Assembly: GCA_945788445.1 (NCBI GenBank) | Contig: CALZMA010000003.1 | Location: forward strand, 1-17,636 | Direction: 5' to 3' | DNA from: an uncultured Bacteroidales bacterium | GTDB lineage: Bacteria; Bacteroidota; Bacteroidia; Bacteroidales; Bacteroidaceae | Length of the DNA stretch: 17,636 nucleotides | In this document: in pieces, positions 8,223 through 14,830 of the stretch | Numbering within the stretch: position 1 is the first letter of the stretch | Layout of the letters: every line of letters begins with the position of its first letter | Translations under genes and position numbers: made by a program | The notes under the pieces: model-generated | What the model was told of the DNA's origin: nothing | Database searches by the model: none | Seen by the model: only the letters and a program-made list of their open reading frames with translations

Positions 8223-9149
8223 CTAAATCCATGTTTTTAAACGGAAAACGCCGTAGAAGAGTCCGGTGACAACGATGGAAAGCACAATGACGAGCGGGAA
8301 TCCCCACCAGGCGCTCTCCATGCCGTTCACGAGGTTCATGCCGAAGATGCTGGCGATGAGCGTGGGGAACATGAGTATGATGGACACGGAGGTCATCTGC
8401 TTCATCACGCCGGCCATGTTGTTGTTGATGATGCTGGCGTAGGTCTCCATGGTGGAGTCGAGGATGTTGGCGTAGATGTTGGTGGTTTCGCGTGCCTGGT
8501 TCATCTCGATGGTGACGTCCTCAATGAGGTCGGCATCGAGTTCATCGACGGGGAGTTTGAACTTGAGCTTGGAGAGGAGGGTTTCGTTGCCTCGGATGGA
8601 AGTAATAAAATAGGTGAGGCTGTCCTGGAGTCGGGAAAGTCCGATGAGGTCTTCGTTGTCGATTTGGCGGTCGAGGTTGCGCTTGGCTTCTTCGATGAGG
8701 ACGTTGATTTGCTTGAGTCGCTTGAGGTACCACACGGCGGAGGAGAGGAAGAGGCGGAAGACGAGGTCGACGCTGTCGGTGAAGCCGGCGTTGCGTTTCT
8801 GCTGGTACGAGACAAAGTCAATCATCATGTTGGTCTCGTAGTTGCAGACGGTGATGCAGATGCCTTTGTTGAGGATGATGCCGAGGGGGATGGTGGTGTG
8901 GGGTGTGCGCGAGGCCACTTCCTTGACGTAAGGAATGCGGAGGATGATGAGTGACCAGCCTTCGTCGTATTCGTAGCGGGAGCGTTCGTCCTTGTCTCGG
9001 ATGTCGTCGAGGAAGTAGTCGGGCACGTTGAGTTGCTCGATGAGGTAGGTTTCGTCTTCGGGGGTGGGGCAGGTGACCTGCATCCAGCAGTCGGGTGTCC
9101 ACTCATCGAGGATGCGGAGCGTCTTGTTGTAGTTCCAGTAAGTGCGCAT
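8223..9149 (-). CDS. corA: CorA family magnesium/cobalt transport protein
   Basis: This is an inner-membrane divalent-cation channel that works as a pentamer, mainly for Mg2+. It has 308 residues, typical for the family. A large cytoplasmic domain (about 1-250) ends in a long helix leading to TM1 (about 252-269). The signature GMN is at 270-272, present as FGMN rather than the commoner YGMN. The short periplasmic loop is NLVNGMES, and TM2 covers about 283-301. The C-terminus is basic (FRLKTWI), as is usual at the pore mouth. The ATG at 9149 is used, and nothing upstream in frame looks conserved. The leader is long, contains a candidate structured RNA and begins near a TACCTTTG promoter element, so the gene is probably transcribed separately from birA. 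Confidence 0.93.
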   Translation of the reverse strand: MRTYWNYNKTLRILDEWTPDCWMQVTCPTPEDETYLIEQLNVPDYFLDDIRDKDERSRYEYDEGWSLIILRIPYVKEVASRTPHTTIPLGIILNKGICITVCNYETNMMIDFVSYQQKRNAGFTDSVDLVFRLFLSSAVWYLKRLKQINVLIEEAKRNLDRQIDNEDLIGLSRLQDSLTYFITSIRGNETLLSKLKFKLPVDELDADLIEDVTIEMNQARETTNIYANILDSTMETYASIINNNMAGVMKQMTSVSIILMFPTLIASIFGMNLVNGMESAWWGFPLVIVLSIVVTGLFYGVFRLKTWI

Positions 9150-9189
9150 AATGGGGAGGGTCCTTTGGGGATGGAGGGGAAAGCTCGTT

Positions 9190-9274
9190 CTCGTTTGCCA
9201 CAGGAGAATGTGGGCCGTGCTGGAGTATTCCCTTCAGGGTTCGCAGGACTTTCCTCCAGATGGCGTCAAACGAG
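9190..9274 (-). ncRNA. Candidate structured RNA (three-stem) in the corA leader
   Basis: Read on the minus strand, CTCGTTTG (9274-9267) and CAAACGAG (9197-9190) form a perfect 8-bp closing stem. Inside it, CTGGAG (9259-9254) pairs with CTCCAG (9225-9220) and encloses a small CCC/GGG hairpin (9239-9230). A separate CCACA/TGTGG hairpin (9213-9198) closes a three-way-junction-like fold. The unit lies about 40 bases before the corA ATG, downstream of a TACCTTTG promoter element, and no plausible protein is encoded there. I do not recognise a known riboswitch class. The pairing is by eye, without energy calculation or covariation, and a stand-alone small RNA is equally possible. Confidence 0.4.
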
Positions 9275-9328
9275 GGTTTCCGCGTGATAGTCGTCCATGT
9301 GTGGTTAATAATTGGGGGTATGTGGGTG

Positions 9329-9336
9329 CAAAGGTA
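9329..9336 (-). promoter_or_regulatory. Candidate -7 element for corA (TACCTTTG)
   Basis: The minus strand reads TACCTTTG, a full match to the Bacteroidetes TAnnTTTG -7 box. Transcription would begin near 9322 and give corA a leader of about 170 bases. The -33 position falls inside the family A repeat that begins only 3 bases upstream, and no TTTG is seen there. Either the repeat replaced part of the promoter or the promoter tolerates a degenerate -33. Confidence 0.45.
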
Positions 9337-9339
9337 ATA

Positions 9340-9529
9340 TTTTCCAATTAGGAATGAAGAATTAGGAATGGGGAATTAGGAAATTGGAGTTAGGGATGAG
9401 GAATTGCTTGGCGTTACATCGGCGCAGCCAATTCCTAATTCCTAACTCCTCATTCCTAATTCATAATTCCTAACTCCTCATTCCTAACTCCTCATTCCTC
9501 ATTCCTAATTCCTAACTCCTAATTGAAAA
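9340..9529. repeat. Family A composite repeat, copy 2 (between birA and corA)
   Basis: The left array of 7-bp units (aattagg, aatgaag, aattagg, aatgggg and similar) covers about 9346-9405. The core is at 9406-9429 (gcttggcgtt...cggcgcagcc) and the right array (attccta, actcctc) runs to 9524. The outer ends are inverted copies of each other: TTTTCCAATTAGG at 9340-9352 and CCTAATTGAAAA at 9518-9529. The core differs from that of copy 3 at three of 24 positions. The right end carries the last codons and the TAG stop of birA. Confidence 0.9.
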
Positions 9530-10272
9530 CAAACTTCCTTGAACGCGTAGGCCCGGCGGGAGCCGTCGGGGCGCTGTAGAACGAGGAGGCCTTGGGGGGT
9601 GATGTCTGCGATAGAGGCCATGAAGGGGCCTTGGGCATCGCGGTAGGGGTGGAGGCCCTCGCGGCGGAAAAGGTGGTGGAGGTAGTCCGCGTGGACTTGG
9701 TCGGCACAGCCCAGCGAGAGGTCGCGGTAGAGGGCTTCGAAGTGGCGGAGAATTTCACCGAGCAGAGCGGCGCGGTCAGTGGAACGGCCGAGGAGCTGGC
9801 GGAGCGAAACCGGGTTGGGGGCATCGCCTTGAAAGTCGGTTTGGTTCACGTTCACCCCCACTCCGGTAAGGGTGGTGGCAATGGCGTTGCCCGCGAGGGT
9901 GTGTTCGAGGAGCATGCCGCAGAGCTTCCGTTGGCCCACGTAGATGTCGTTCGGCCACTTCACCGTGGCCTCCACGCCGAGGGGGCGGAGCGCGCGGACA
10001 ATGGCGAGTGACAGGGCTTCGGACAGCGCGAACTGTCGGGCTGCGGGGAGAAAGTGCGGATGGAAGCGGAAACTGAACAGGAGGTTCTGCCCGCGTTCGG
10101 CTTCCCAGACGGTGCCGCGCTGCCCGTGGCCAGCGGTCTGGAAGTCTGCGGTGAGCAGCTCGAAGGGCGCATCGGAGGCAGGCTGCCGGCGGAGCGCGCT
10201 CATGGTGGAGTCAGTTTCGGGCAGGTGGAGGGCTGTCCAGCCCGCGGGGAGGTCAGGCTTGAAGGGCTGCAT
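9505..10272 (-). CDS. birA: Biotin--[acetyl-CoA-carboxylase] ligase, short form without HTH
   Basis: The enzyme makes biotinyl-5'-AMP and transfers biotin to a lysine of biotin-dependent carboxylase subunits. It has 255 residues and consists only of the catalytic and C-terminal domains. The DNA-binding HTH of E. coli-type BirA is absent, so it should not act as a repressor. Visible motifs are TDST at 20-23, the adenylate loop AGHGQRGTVW at 47-56 (a divergent form of GRGRxGR), KWPND at 105-109, KLCGMLLE at 116-123 and GVGVNVNQ at 137-144. The ATG at 10272 lies inside the end of yjbR (20-base overlap), pointing to translational coupling. The last six codons (QLGVRN) and the TAG come from the family A repeat, so the original C-terminus was probably replaced or extended. 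Confidence 0.93.
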   Translation of the reverse strand: MQPFKPDLPAGWTALHLPETDSTMSALRRQPASDAPFELLTADFQTAGHGQRGTVWEAERGQNLLFSFRFHPHFLPAARQFALSEALSLAIVRALRPLGVEATVKWPNDIYVGQRKLCGMLLEHTLAGNAIATTLTGVGVNVNQTDFQGDAPNPVSLRQLLGRSTDRAALLGEILRHFEALYRDLSLGCADQVHADYLHHLFRREGLHPYRDAQGPFMASIADITPQGLLVLQRPDGSRRAYAFKEVCFQLGVRN

Positions 10273-10612
10273 ACTCGGCTTGCGTCTTTTTGGGAAGTTT
10301 GCGCAGCACTTCGCTGAGGGAGTGGTCTATGAGCTGGAGGATGAGGTCATCGGGTACATCGGTGTCGAAGTGTACCTCGTTCCAGTACTTCTTGTTCCAG
10401 TGGAAAGCCCCCTGGATGCCGCGGTATTGGTCGCGCAGCTCGATGGCATAGTCGGGGTCGGCCTTGAGCACCACGAGGTAAGGCTTCTCGAGATCGATGT
10501 AGGCGAAGATTTTGTTGTAGACGCGGAAGAGCACGCCTTCAGGGCCGAAGGCACTGTCTTCGGTGGCGAGGGGTTTGGCGAGGCAGTACTGGCGCACGGT
10601 TTGTATATTCAT
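10253..10612 (-). CDS. MmcQ/YjbR family protein
   Basis: This is a small cytosolic protein of 119 residues, the usual length for the MmcQ/YjbR (DUF419) family, whose fold resembles DNA-binding double-wing domains but whose function is not settled. Family features are the N-terminal helix with the FGPE motif (22-25), the beta segment NKIFAYIDLE (33-42), the LKADPDYAIELRDQY stretch (49-63) and the aromatic WNKKYWNEV (72-80). The C-terminal helix ends LPKKTQAEYAAL, also typical. Its ATG overlaps the yraN stop as ATGA (10609-10612), and its 3' end overlaps the start of birA, so it is embedded in a coupled operon. Confidence 0.88.
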   Translation of the reverse strand: MNIQTVRQYCLAKPLATEDSAFGPEGVLFRVYNKIFAYIDLEKPYLVVLKADPDYAIELRDQYRGIQGAFHWNKKYWNEVHFDTDVPDDLILQLIDHSLSEVLRKLPKKTQAEYAALQA

Positions 10613-10992
10613 GGCAGCGGGTAATTTGGGGGAGTGGTGTGGAACACGTTGCGGTAGTGGTGGAGGACGAAGGGCGGGGCATCGCCTTCGAGGGTGATGA
10701 GGTCGAAGCGGAAGGAGCGGTCGGTGAGGCGGTTTCGGGCGAGGTAGTGGGTGGCGGCGCGGCGCAGGCGCTGCTGTTGGGCATAGCTGACAATGGTGTC
10801 GGGGTCGATGTAGTCACCGTTGCGGCGCGTCTTCACCTCGACAAACACAATCTGCCCCCAGTATTCGGCTATGATGTCGATTTCGTAGTGACTCGAGCGC
10901 CAGTTGTGTTCGAGGAGGGTATAGCCGCGGAGCATCAGGTGGTAGATAGCTTCCTGCTCGCCTTCGTGTCCCAGTCTGCTGCGTTCGTTCAT
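10609..10992 (-). CDS. yraN: UPF0102/YraN family endonuclease-like protein
   Basis: This 127-residue protein of the YraN (UPF0102) family has a predicted restriction-endonuclease-like fold. The expected active-site residues are present: LGHEGEQEA at the start (7-15), EIDII at 37-41 and FVEVKTR at 50-56, equivalent to the D...ExK core of this nuclease fold. The biological role of YraN is not firmly known. The open frame runs 63 codons further upstream, but that part reads through tadA in another frame. The ATG at 10992 overlaps the tadA stop as ATGA and gives the family's normal N-terminus, so I use it. The gene ends in an identical ATGA overlap with yjbR. Confidence 0.92.
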   Translation of the reverse strand: MNERSRLGHEGEQEAIYHLMLRGYTLLEHNWRSSHYEIDIIAEYWGQIVFVEVKTRRNGDYIDPDTIVSYAQQQRLRRAATHYLARNRLTDRSFRFDLITLEGDAPPFVLHHYRNVFHTTPPNYPLP

Positions 10993-11423
10993 CGACGTTT
11001 TTCCTTGAAGAACTGTTTCATGAGCGCGGCGCATTCTTCCTCCAGCACGCCGGCGGTGACTTCCGTCTTGGGGTGGAGGGCCTGCGGGGCGAAGGCAGCA
11101 AAACCGCGCTTGGGGTCGGAGGCTCCGTAGACGATGCGCCCTATCTGCGACCAGCCCAGGGCACCGGCACACATGACGCAAGGCTCCACGGTGACGTAGA
11201 GCGTGCAGGGGTCGAGGTACTTGCCGCCCAGGGCATCGGCCGCGGCGGTGATGGCCTGCATTTCGGCGTGGGCGGTGACGTCGGTGAGGGTTTCGGTGAG
11301 ATTGTGGGCACGGGCAATGATGCGGTCGCGGCAGACGACCACGGCGCCCACGGGCACTTCGTCTTTCTCGTAAGCCAACCGGGCCTGTTCGAGCGCGCGG
11401 CGCATGTAGTCTTCGTCAGTCAT
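10989..11423 (-). CDS. tadA: tRNA-specific adenosine-34 deaminase
   Basis: This zinc enzyme converts adenosine to inosine at the wobble position of tRNA-Arg(ACG), allowing one tRNA to read several Arg codons. It has 144 residues, normal for TadA. The cytidine/deoxycytidylate deaminase signature is complete: HAE at 52-54 (zinc-binding His and proton-shuttle Glu) and PCVMC at 81-85 (the two zinc-binding Cys). The early VPVGAVVV strand (23-30) and the ALGWSQIGRIVYGASDPKRG segment (88-107) fit TadA rather than a guanine or cytosine deaminase. It is the first gene of the ATGA-coupled block with yraN, yjbR and birA. The 107-base gap to tex upstream is filled by a family A repeat, and no clear TAnnTTTG was found there. 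Confidence 0.95.
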   Translation of the reverse strand: MTDEDYMRRALEQARLAYEKDEVPVGAVVVCRDRIIARAHNLTETLTDVTAHAEMQAITAAADALGGKYLDPCTLYVTVEPCVMCAGALGWSQIGRIVYGASDPKRGFAAFAPQALHPKTEVTAGVLEEECAALMKQFFKEKRR

Positions 11424-11425
11424 GC

Positions 11426-11545
11426 TTTTTAGAAATGAGGAATGAGGAATTAGGAATGTGGAATTAGGAATGAGGAATTAGGCTGCGCCGATGGAACGCG
11501 GAGCAATTCCTAATTCCTAATTCCTAACTCCTAATTAGAAATAAG
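11426..11545. repeat. Family A composite repeat, copy 3 (between tex and tadA), inverted core
   Basis: The left array (aatgagg, aatgagg, aattagg, aatgtgg, aattagg) covers about 11434-11480. The core at 11481-11504 (ggctgcgccgatgg...gcggagc) is the reverse complement of the cores in copies 1 and 2. The right array (aattcct, aattcct, aactcct) runs to about 11537. The ends read TTTTTAGAAATGAGG on the left and CCTAATTAGAAAT on the right. The first right-hand unit, read on the minus strand, supplies the TAG stop of tex. The core has partial self-complementarity (GCTGCG/CGGAGC, one mismatch), so the tip can fold too. Confidence 0.9.
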
Positions 11546-13651
11546 TTTGAGTGCCACGCGCTGGCGTTCGTCGTCGATATCGAGCACGCGTACAGTGACT
11601 TTCTGCTGGATATGAACCACTTCTGCGGGGTCCTTGACGAAGTGGTCGGCGAGTTGGGATACGTGGATGAGTCCCTTCACCTTGATGCCCATGTCCACGA
11701 AGCAGCCGAACTTGGTGATGTTCGTGACCACGCCGGGAATTTCCATGCCTTCGCGGAGGTCATCGAGGCTGTGGAGGTTTTCGGCGAAGGAGAAGACCTG
11801 CGCCTTGCCGCGGGGGTCGCGTCCGGGTTTGGCAAGTTCGTCCATGATGTCGTTGAGCGTGGGCATGCCCACCTCAGCGGTGCAATACTGCTCGAGGTGC
11901 AGGCCCTGCCGGAGGGCCGGGTTGGCCACGAGGTCGGCCACTTGGCTGCCGGCATCGCGCGCCATCTGTTCCACGAGGGCATAGCGTTCGGGGTGGACGG
12001 CGGTGTTGTCGAGCGGATTGGCCGCGCCGGGTATGCGAAGGAAACCGGCGCACTGCTCAAACGCCTTGGCACCGAGGCGGGGCACACGGAGGAGTTCCTT
12101 GCGCGAGGCGAAGGGACCGTGGGCCGCGCGGTAGTCCACGATGTTCTGGGCGAGAGCGGGACCGAGGCCCGAGACATAGGTCAGCAGGTGCTTCGAGGCC
12201 GTGTTGAGATTGACGCCCACGGTGTTCACGCAGTGTTCGACCGTTTCGTCGAGACTTCGGCGGAGTTCCGCCTGGTCCACATCGTGCTGGTACTGTCCCA
12301 CGCCGATGGCCTTCGGGTCGATCTTGACGAGTTCGGCGAGCGGGTCTGCCAGGCGGCGGCCGATGCTGACGGCACCGCGCACGGTGACATCGTAGTCGGG
12401 AAACTCCTCGCGGGCCACCTTCGAGGCAGAGTAGACCGACGCGCCGTCCTCGCTCACGAGAAAGACATCGACCTGCTTCAGGTGGAGGCTTTTCACCAGT
12501 TCTTCCGTCTCGCGGCCCGCGGTGCCGTTGCCGATGGCTATGGCCTCGATTTTGTATTGTTCCACCAAGGCATTCAGCTTGAAGCCGGCGCGCGCGTACT
12601 GGTTCTGCGGAGGATGGGGGAAGATGGTTTCGTTGTGGAGCAGGTTTCCCTGCGCGTCGAGACACACCACCTTGCAGCCCGTGCGGAAGCCAGGGTCGAT
12701 GGCGAGGATGCGGCGCTGGCCGAGCGGGGCGGCGAGGAGGAGCTGGCGGAGATTTCCGGCAAACACGCGGATGGCCTCCTCGTCGGCGCGGAGCTTGCTG
12801 CTGCCGGCAAATTCGGTTTCGATGGCAGGGCGCAACAACCGCTTGTAGGCATCGGCGGCGGCGAGCTCGATTTGCTTGCCGGCCTTGCTGCCCGGACGGA
12901 GATAGGGGCGGGCAATGCGGTCCACGCATTCCTCCTCCTCTTCGGGCACGATGCTCACGCGCAGGTAACCTTCGGCCTCGCCGCGGCGCATGGCCAGCAG
13001 GCGGTGCGAGGTGCAGCGGCGGAGGGGTTCGCTCCAGTCGAAGTAGTCGCGGTACTTGCCCGCTTCAGCTTCCTTGGCCTTCACCACCTTGGAGCGGATT
13101 GTGCCCTTGCGTTCGAACTGCCGGCGTACGGTCTGGCGGGTGCGTTCGTCCTCGTTCATGCGTTCGGCCACGATGTCGCGCGCCCCTTGGAGCGCGTCGT
13201 CGATGTTTTCCACTTCGCCTTTGACGAAGGGCCGGGCCATCTCTTCGGGTGTGGCCTTCACGTTGAGGAGCAGCTGGTCGGCGAGGGGTTCGAGCCCGCG
13301 TTTGCGTGCCGCCTCGGCGCGCGTCTTGCGTTTGGGCTTGAAGGGCAGGTAGAGGTCCTCGAGGAGGGTGGCGTCCCAGCAGTCGGCAATGCGTGTGCGC
13401 AGCGCCTCGGTGAGTTTGCCTTGCTGCTCGATGGTTTGCAGGATGTAGTCGCGCCGGTGGGCTATTTCCAGGGCTTGTTCGTGGAGCCGTTTCACCTGAG
13501 CCACTTCCACTTCGTTCAGTCCGCTGGTGGCTTCCTTGCGGTAGCGGCTGATGAAGGGGACGGTAGCACCCGCTTCGAGCAGCTGTACGGTGGCTGCCAC
13601 TTGTTTTTCGCGCAACTGCAGCTGTTGGGCTATGTAGGCTGTGATGGTCAT
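11531..13651 (-). CDS. tex: Tex family RNA-binding transcription accessory protein
   Basis: Tex is a cytosolic nucleic-acid-binding protein related to eukaryotic Spt6, linked in some bacteria to transcription of toxin and other genes. It has 706 residues, the usual size. The N-terminal helical region includes VPFISRYRKEATSGLNEVEV (31-50) and LYLPFKPKRKTRAEAARKRGLEPLA (100-124), both family hallmarks. The YqgF-like RNase H fold starts at AIDPGFRTGCK (317-327). HhH motifs lie around 490-545 (YVSGLGPALAQNIVDYR, RVPRLGAKAFEQCAGFLRI). The C-terminal S1 RNA-binding domain covers 636-703 (GVVTNITKFGCFVDMGIKVKGLIHVSQL). The protein ends almost at the last S1 strand because the family A repeat supplies the TAG. 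Upstream is a long gap with a family B repeat, and no good promoter was seen. Confidence 0.96.
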   Translation of the reverse strand: MTITAYIAQQLQLREKQVAATVQLLEAGATVPFISRYRKEATSGLNEVEVAQVKRLHEQALEIAHRRDYILQTIEQQGKLTEALRTRIADCWDATLLEDLYLPFKPKRKTRAEAARKRGLEPLADQLLLNVKATPEEMARPFVKGEVENIDDALQGARDIVAERMNEDERTRQTVRRQFERKGTIRSKVVKAKEAEAGKYRDYFDWSEPLRRCTSHRLLAMRRGEAEGYLRVSIVPEEEEECVDRIARPYLRPGSKAGKQIELAAADAYKRLLRPAIETEFAGSSKLRADEEAIRVFAGNLRQLLLAAPLGQRRILAIDPGFRTGCKVVCLDAQGNLLHNETIFPHPPQNQYARAGFKLNALVEQYKIEAIAIGNGTAGRETEELVKSLHLKQVDVFLVSEDGASVYSASKVAREEFPDYDVTVRGAVSIGRRLADPLAELVKIDPKAIGVGQYQHDVDQAELRRSLDETVEHCVNTVGVNLNTASKHLLTYVSGLGPALAQNIVDYRAAHGPFASRKELLRVPRLGAKAFEQCAGFLRIPGAANPLDNTAVHPERYALVEQMARDAGSQVADLVANPALRQGLHLEQYCTAEVGMPTLNDIMDELAKPGRDPRGKAQVFSFAENLHSLDDLREGMEIPGVVTNITKFGCFVDMGIKVKGLIHVSQLADHFVKDPAEVVHIQQKVTVRVLDIDDERQRVALKLISN

Positions 13652-13693
13652 GGGGGGAGGCGCGCAGAGCCGCGCGGATTATAGGTTAGATAT

Positions 13694-13864
13694 AAGGTTA
13701 TAAAATATGAGGTTATGAGGTTACGGGCTGAAGGAGTCCTTGTTGTTTCATGCGTTTAACGAAGAGGCCCGAAGGGCTGACCCAGGGCTATGGGCTGAAG
13801 GTCAGCCCTTCTGGCCTCCACGTTGAACGCTGCACAATATTTATAACCTCATAACCTCATAACC
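13694..13864. repeat. Family B repeat, copy 3, with a nested 31-bp inverted repeat
   Basis: Outer arms of 17 bases (atgaggttatgaggtta) lie at 13707-13723 and, inverted, at 13844-13860. More units flank the left side (ataaggttataaaat, from 13694). Inside is a second palindrome: 13752-13782 and 13800-13830 are 31-base inverted copies with four mismatches (gcgtttaacg...gggctgacc), around a 17-base loop. The outer unit family is the same as at copies 1 and 2, but the interior is much longer, as if another palindromic element had inserted into or replaced the core. The right end lies 3 bases beyond the purC stop on the minus strand. Confidence 0.85.
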
Positions 13865-13866
13865 GC

Positions 13867-14814
13867 TTACTTCGTGAGGTACTCCGTCACGTTCTGTTCG
13901 ATGCGGGCCAGCACGTTGTCGGCGGGGGCGGGCTCGAAGGTCGTGCCCGTGATGTGCTCGTAGAGTTCGATGTAGCGGTCAGAGATGCTCTTCACCACCT
14001 CGGGCGTCATTTCGGGCACCTTCTGGTCGGCGGCACCGTGAACCTGGAAACCGTTGCTGAGGAGCCATTCGCGCACGAATTCCTTGCTGAGCTGCTTCTG
14101 GGGCTCACCCTTGGCGAGGCGTTCCTCGTAGCCTTCGGCATAGAAGTAGCGCGAAGAGTCGGGCGTGTGGATTTCGTCCATGAGGTAGATTTCGCCGTTG
14201 TGCTTGCCAAACTCATATTTCGTGTCCACGAGGATGAGGCCGCGCTGGGCTGCGATTTCCGTGCCGCGCTGGAAGAGGGCGAGGGTGTACTTTTCCAGGA
14301 GGGCATACTCCTCGGGCGTGGCGAGGCCGCGGGCAAGGATTTCCTCCTTCGAGATGTCCTCATCGTGTTCGCCGATTTCAGCCTTCGTGGTAGGAGTGAT
14401 GATGGGCGTGGGGAACTTCTCGTTTTCCTTCATGCCTTCGGGCAGGCGCACACCGCAGATTTCGCGCACACCGCTCTTGTAGGCGCGCCAGGCACTGCCG
14501 CAGAGGTAGCCGCGCACAATCATTTCCACGGGGAAACCTTCGCAAACGAGGCCCACGGTGACCATGGGGTCGGGCGTGGCGAGCTTCCAGTTGGGGCAGA
14601 TGTCGGCCGTGGCGTCGAGGAACTGGGCCGCAATCTGGTTGAGCACCTGTCCCTTGTAGGGGATGCCTTCGGGCAGGATGACGTCGAAGGCCGAAATGCG
14701 GTCGGTAGCCACCATCACGAGGCGGCCGTCTAAGTGGTAGACATCGCGGACTTTGCCGTGGTAAACTCCCTGCTGGCCAGGGAAGTTGAAGGATGTTTGG
14801 GTTAAAGCAGACAT
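13867..14814 (-). CDS. purC: Phosphoribosylaminoimidazole-succinocarboxamide synthase
   Basis: SAICAR synthetase joins CAIR and aspartate with ATP in de novo purine synthesis (cytosol). It has 315 residues, the longer bacterial form rather than the ~240-residue E. coli type. Seen motifs are GKVRDVY at 20-26 (ATP-binding glycine-rich strand), TDRISAFDV at 37-45, [13 protein letters not shown] at 100-112, the signature LVDTKYEFG at 195-203, and [13 protein letters not shown] at 212-224, which includes the aspartate/ATP-binding residues. It starts 16 bases after the phoH stop, so phoH-purC is probably one transcript. The family B repeat immediately after the stop may be its 3' end. Confidence 0.97.
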   Translation of the reverse strand: MSALTQTSFNFPGQQGVYHGKVRDVYHLDGRLVMVATDRISAFDVILPEGIPYKGQVLNQIAAQFLDATADICPNWKLATPDPMVTVGLVCEGFPVEMIVRGYLCGSAWRAYKSGVREICGVRLPEGMKENEKFPTPIITPTTKAEIGEHDEDISKEEILARGLATPEEYALLEKYTLALFQRGTEIAAQRGLILVDTKYEFGKHNGEIYLMDEIHTPDSSRYFYAEGYEERLAKGEPQKQLSKEFVREWLLSNGFQVHGAADQKVPEMTPEVVKSISDRYIELYEHITGTTFEPAPADNVLARIEQNVTEYLTK

Positions 14815-14830
14815 GTTGTTTATAGAGAAT

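Noticed and set aside
5993..8269. A 758-codon plus-strand open frame spanning the gpmI start, the DUF349 gene and the end of corA
   Set aside because: It is antisense to well-recognised genes and its translation is a low-information Leu/Val/Glu/Phe-rich mix with no motifs. GC-rich third positions in the real genes remove stops on the other strand.
9230..9274. Resemblance of GGAGGAAAGTCC (minus strand) to the P4 region of RNase P RNA
   Set aside because: The rest of the RNase P RNA (several hundred bases, including the pairing partner of P4) is missing and corA begins too close. Treated as coincidence.
10993..11181. N-terminal extension of yraN
   Set aside because: The extension overlaps tadA in another frame and is Arg/Pro/Cys-rich. 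The ATGA overlap at 10989-10992 marks the real start.
11612..13684. A 690-codon open frame antisense to tex, with similar ones antisense to gpmI (4609-6102), sulP (1935-3671) and phoH (14786-15922)
   Set aside because: The sense proteins have full family motifs. The antisense ones are His/Val/Gly/Glu-rich shadows caused by codon bias.
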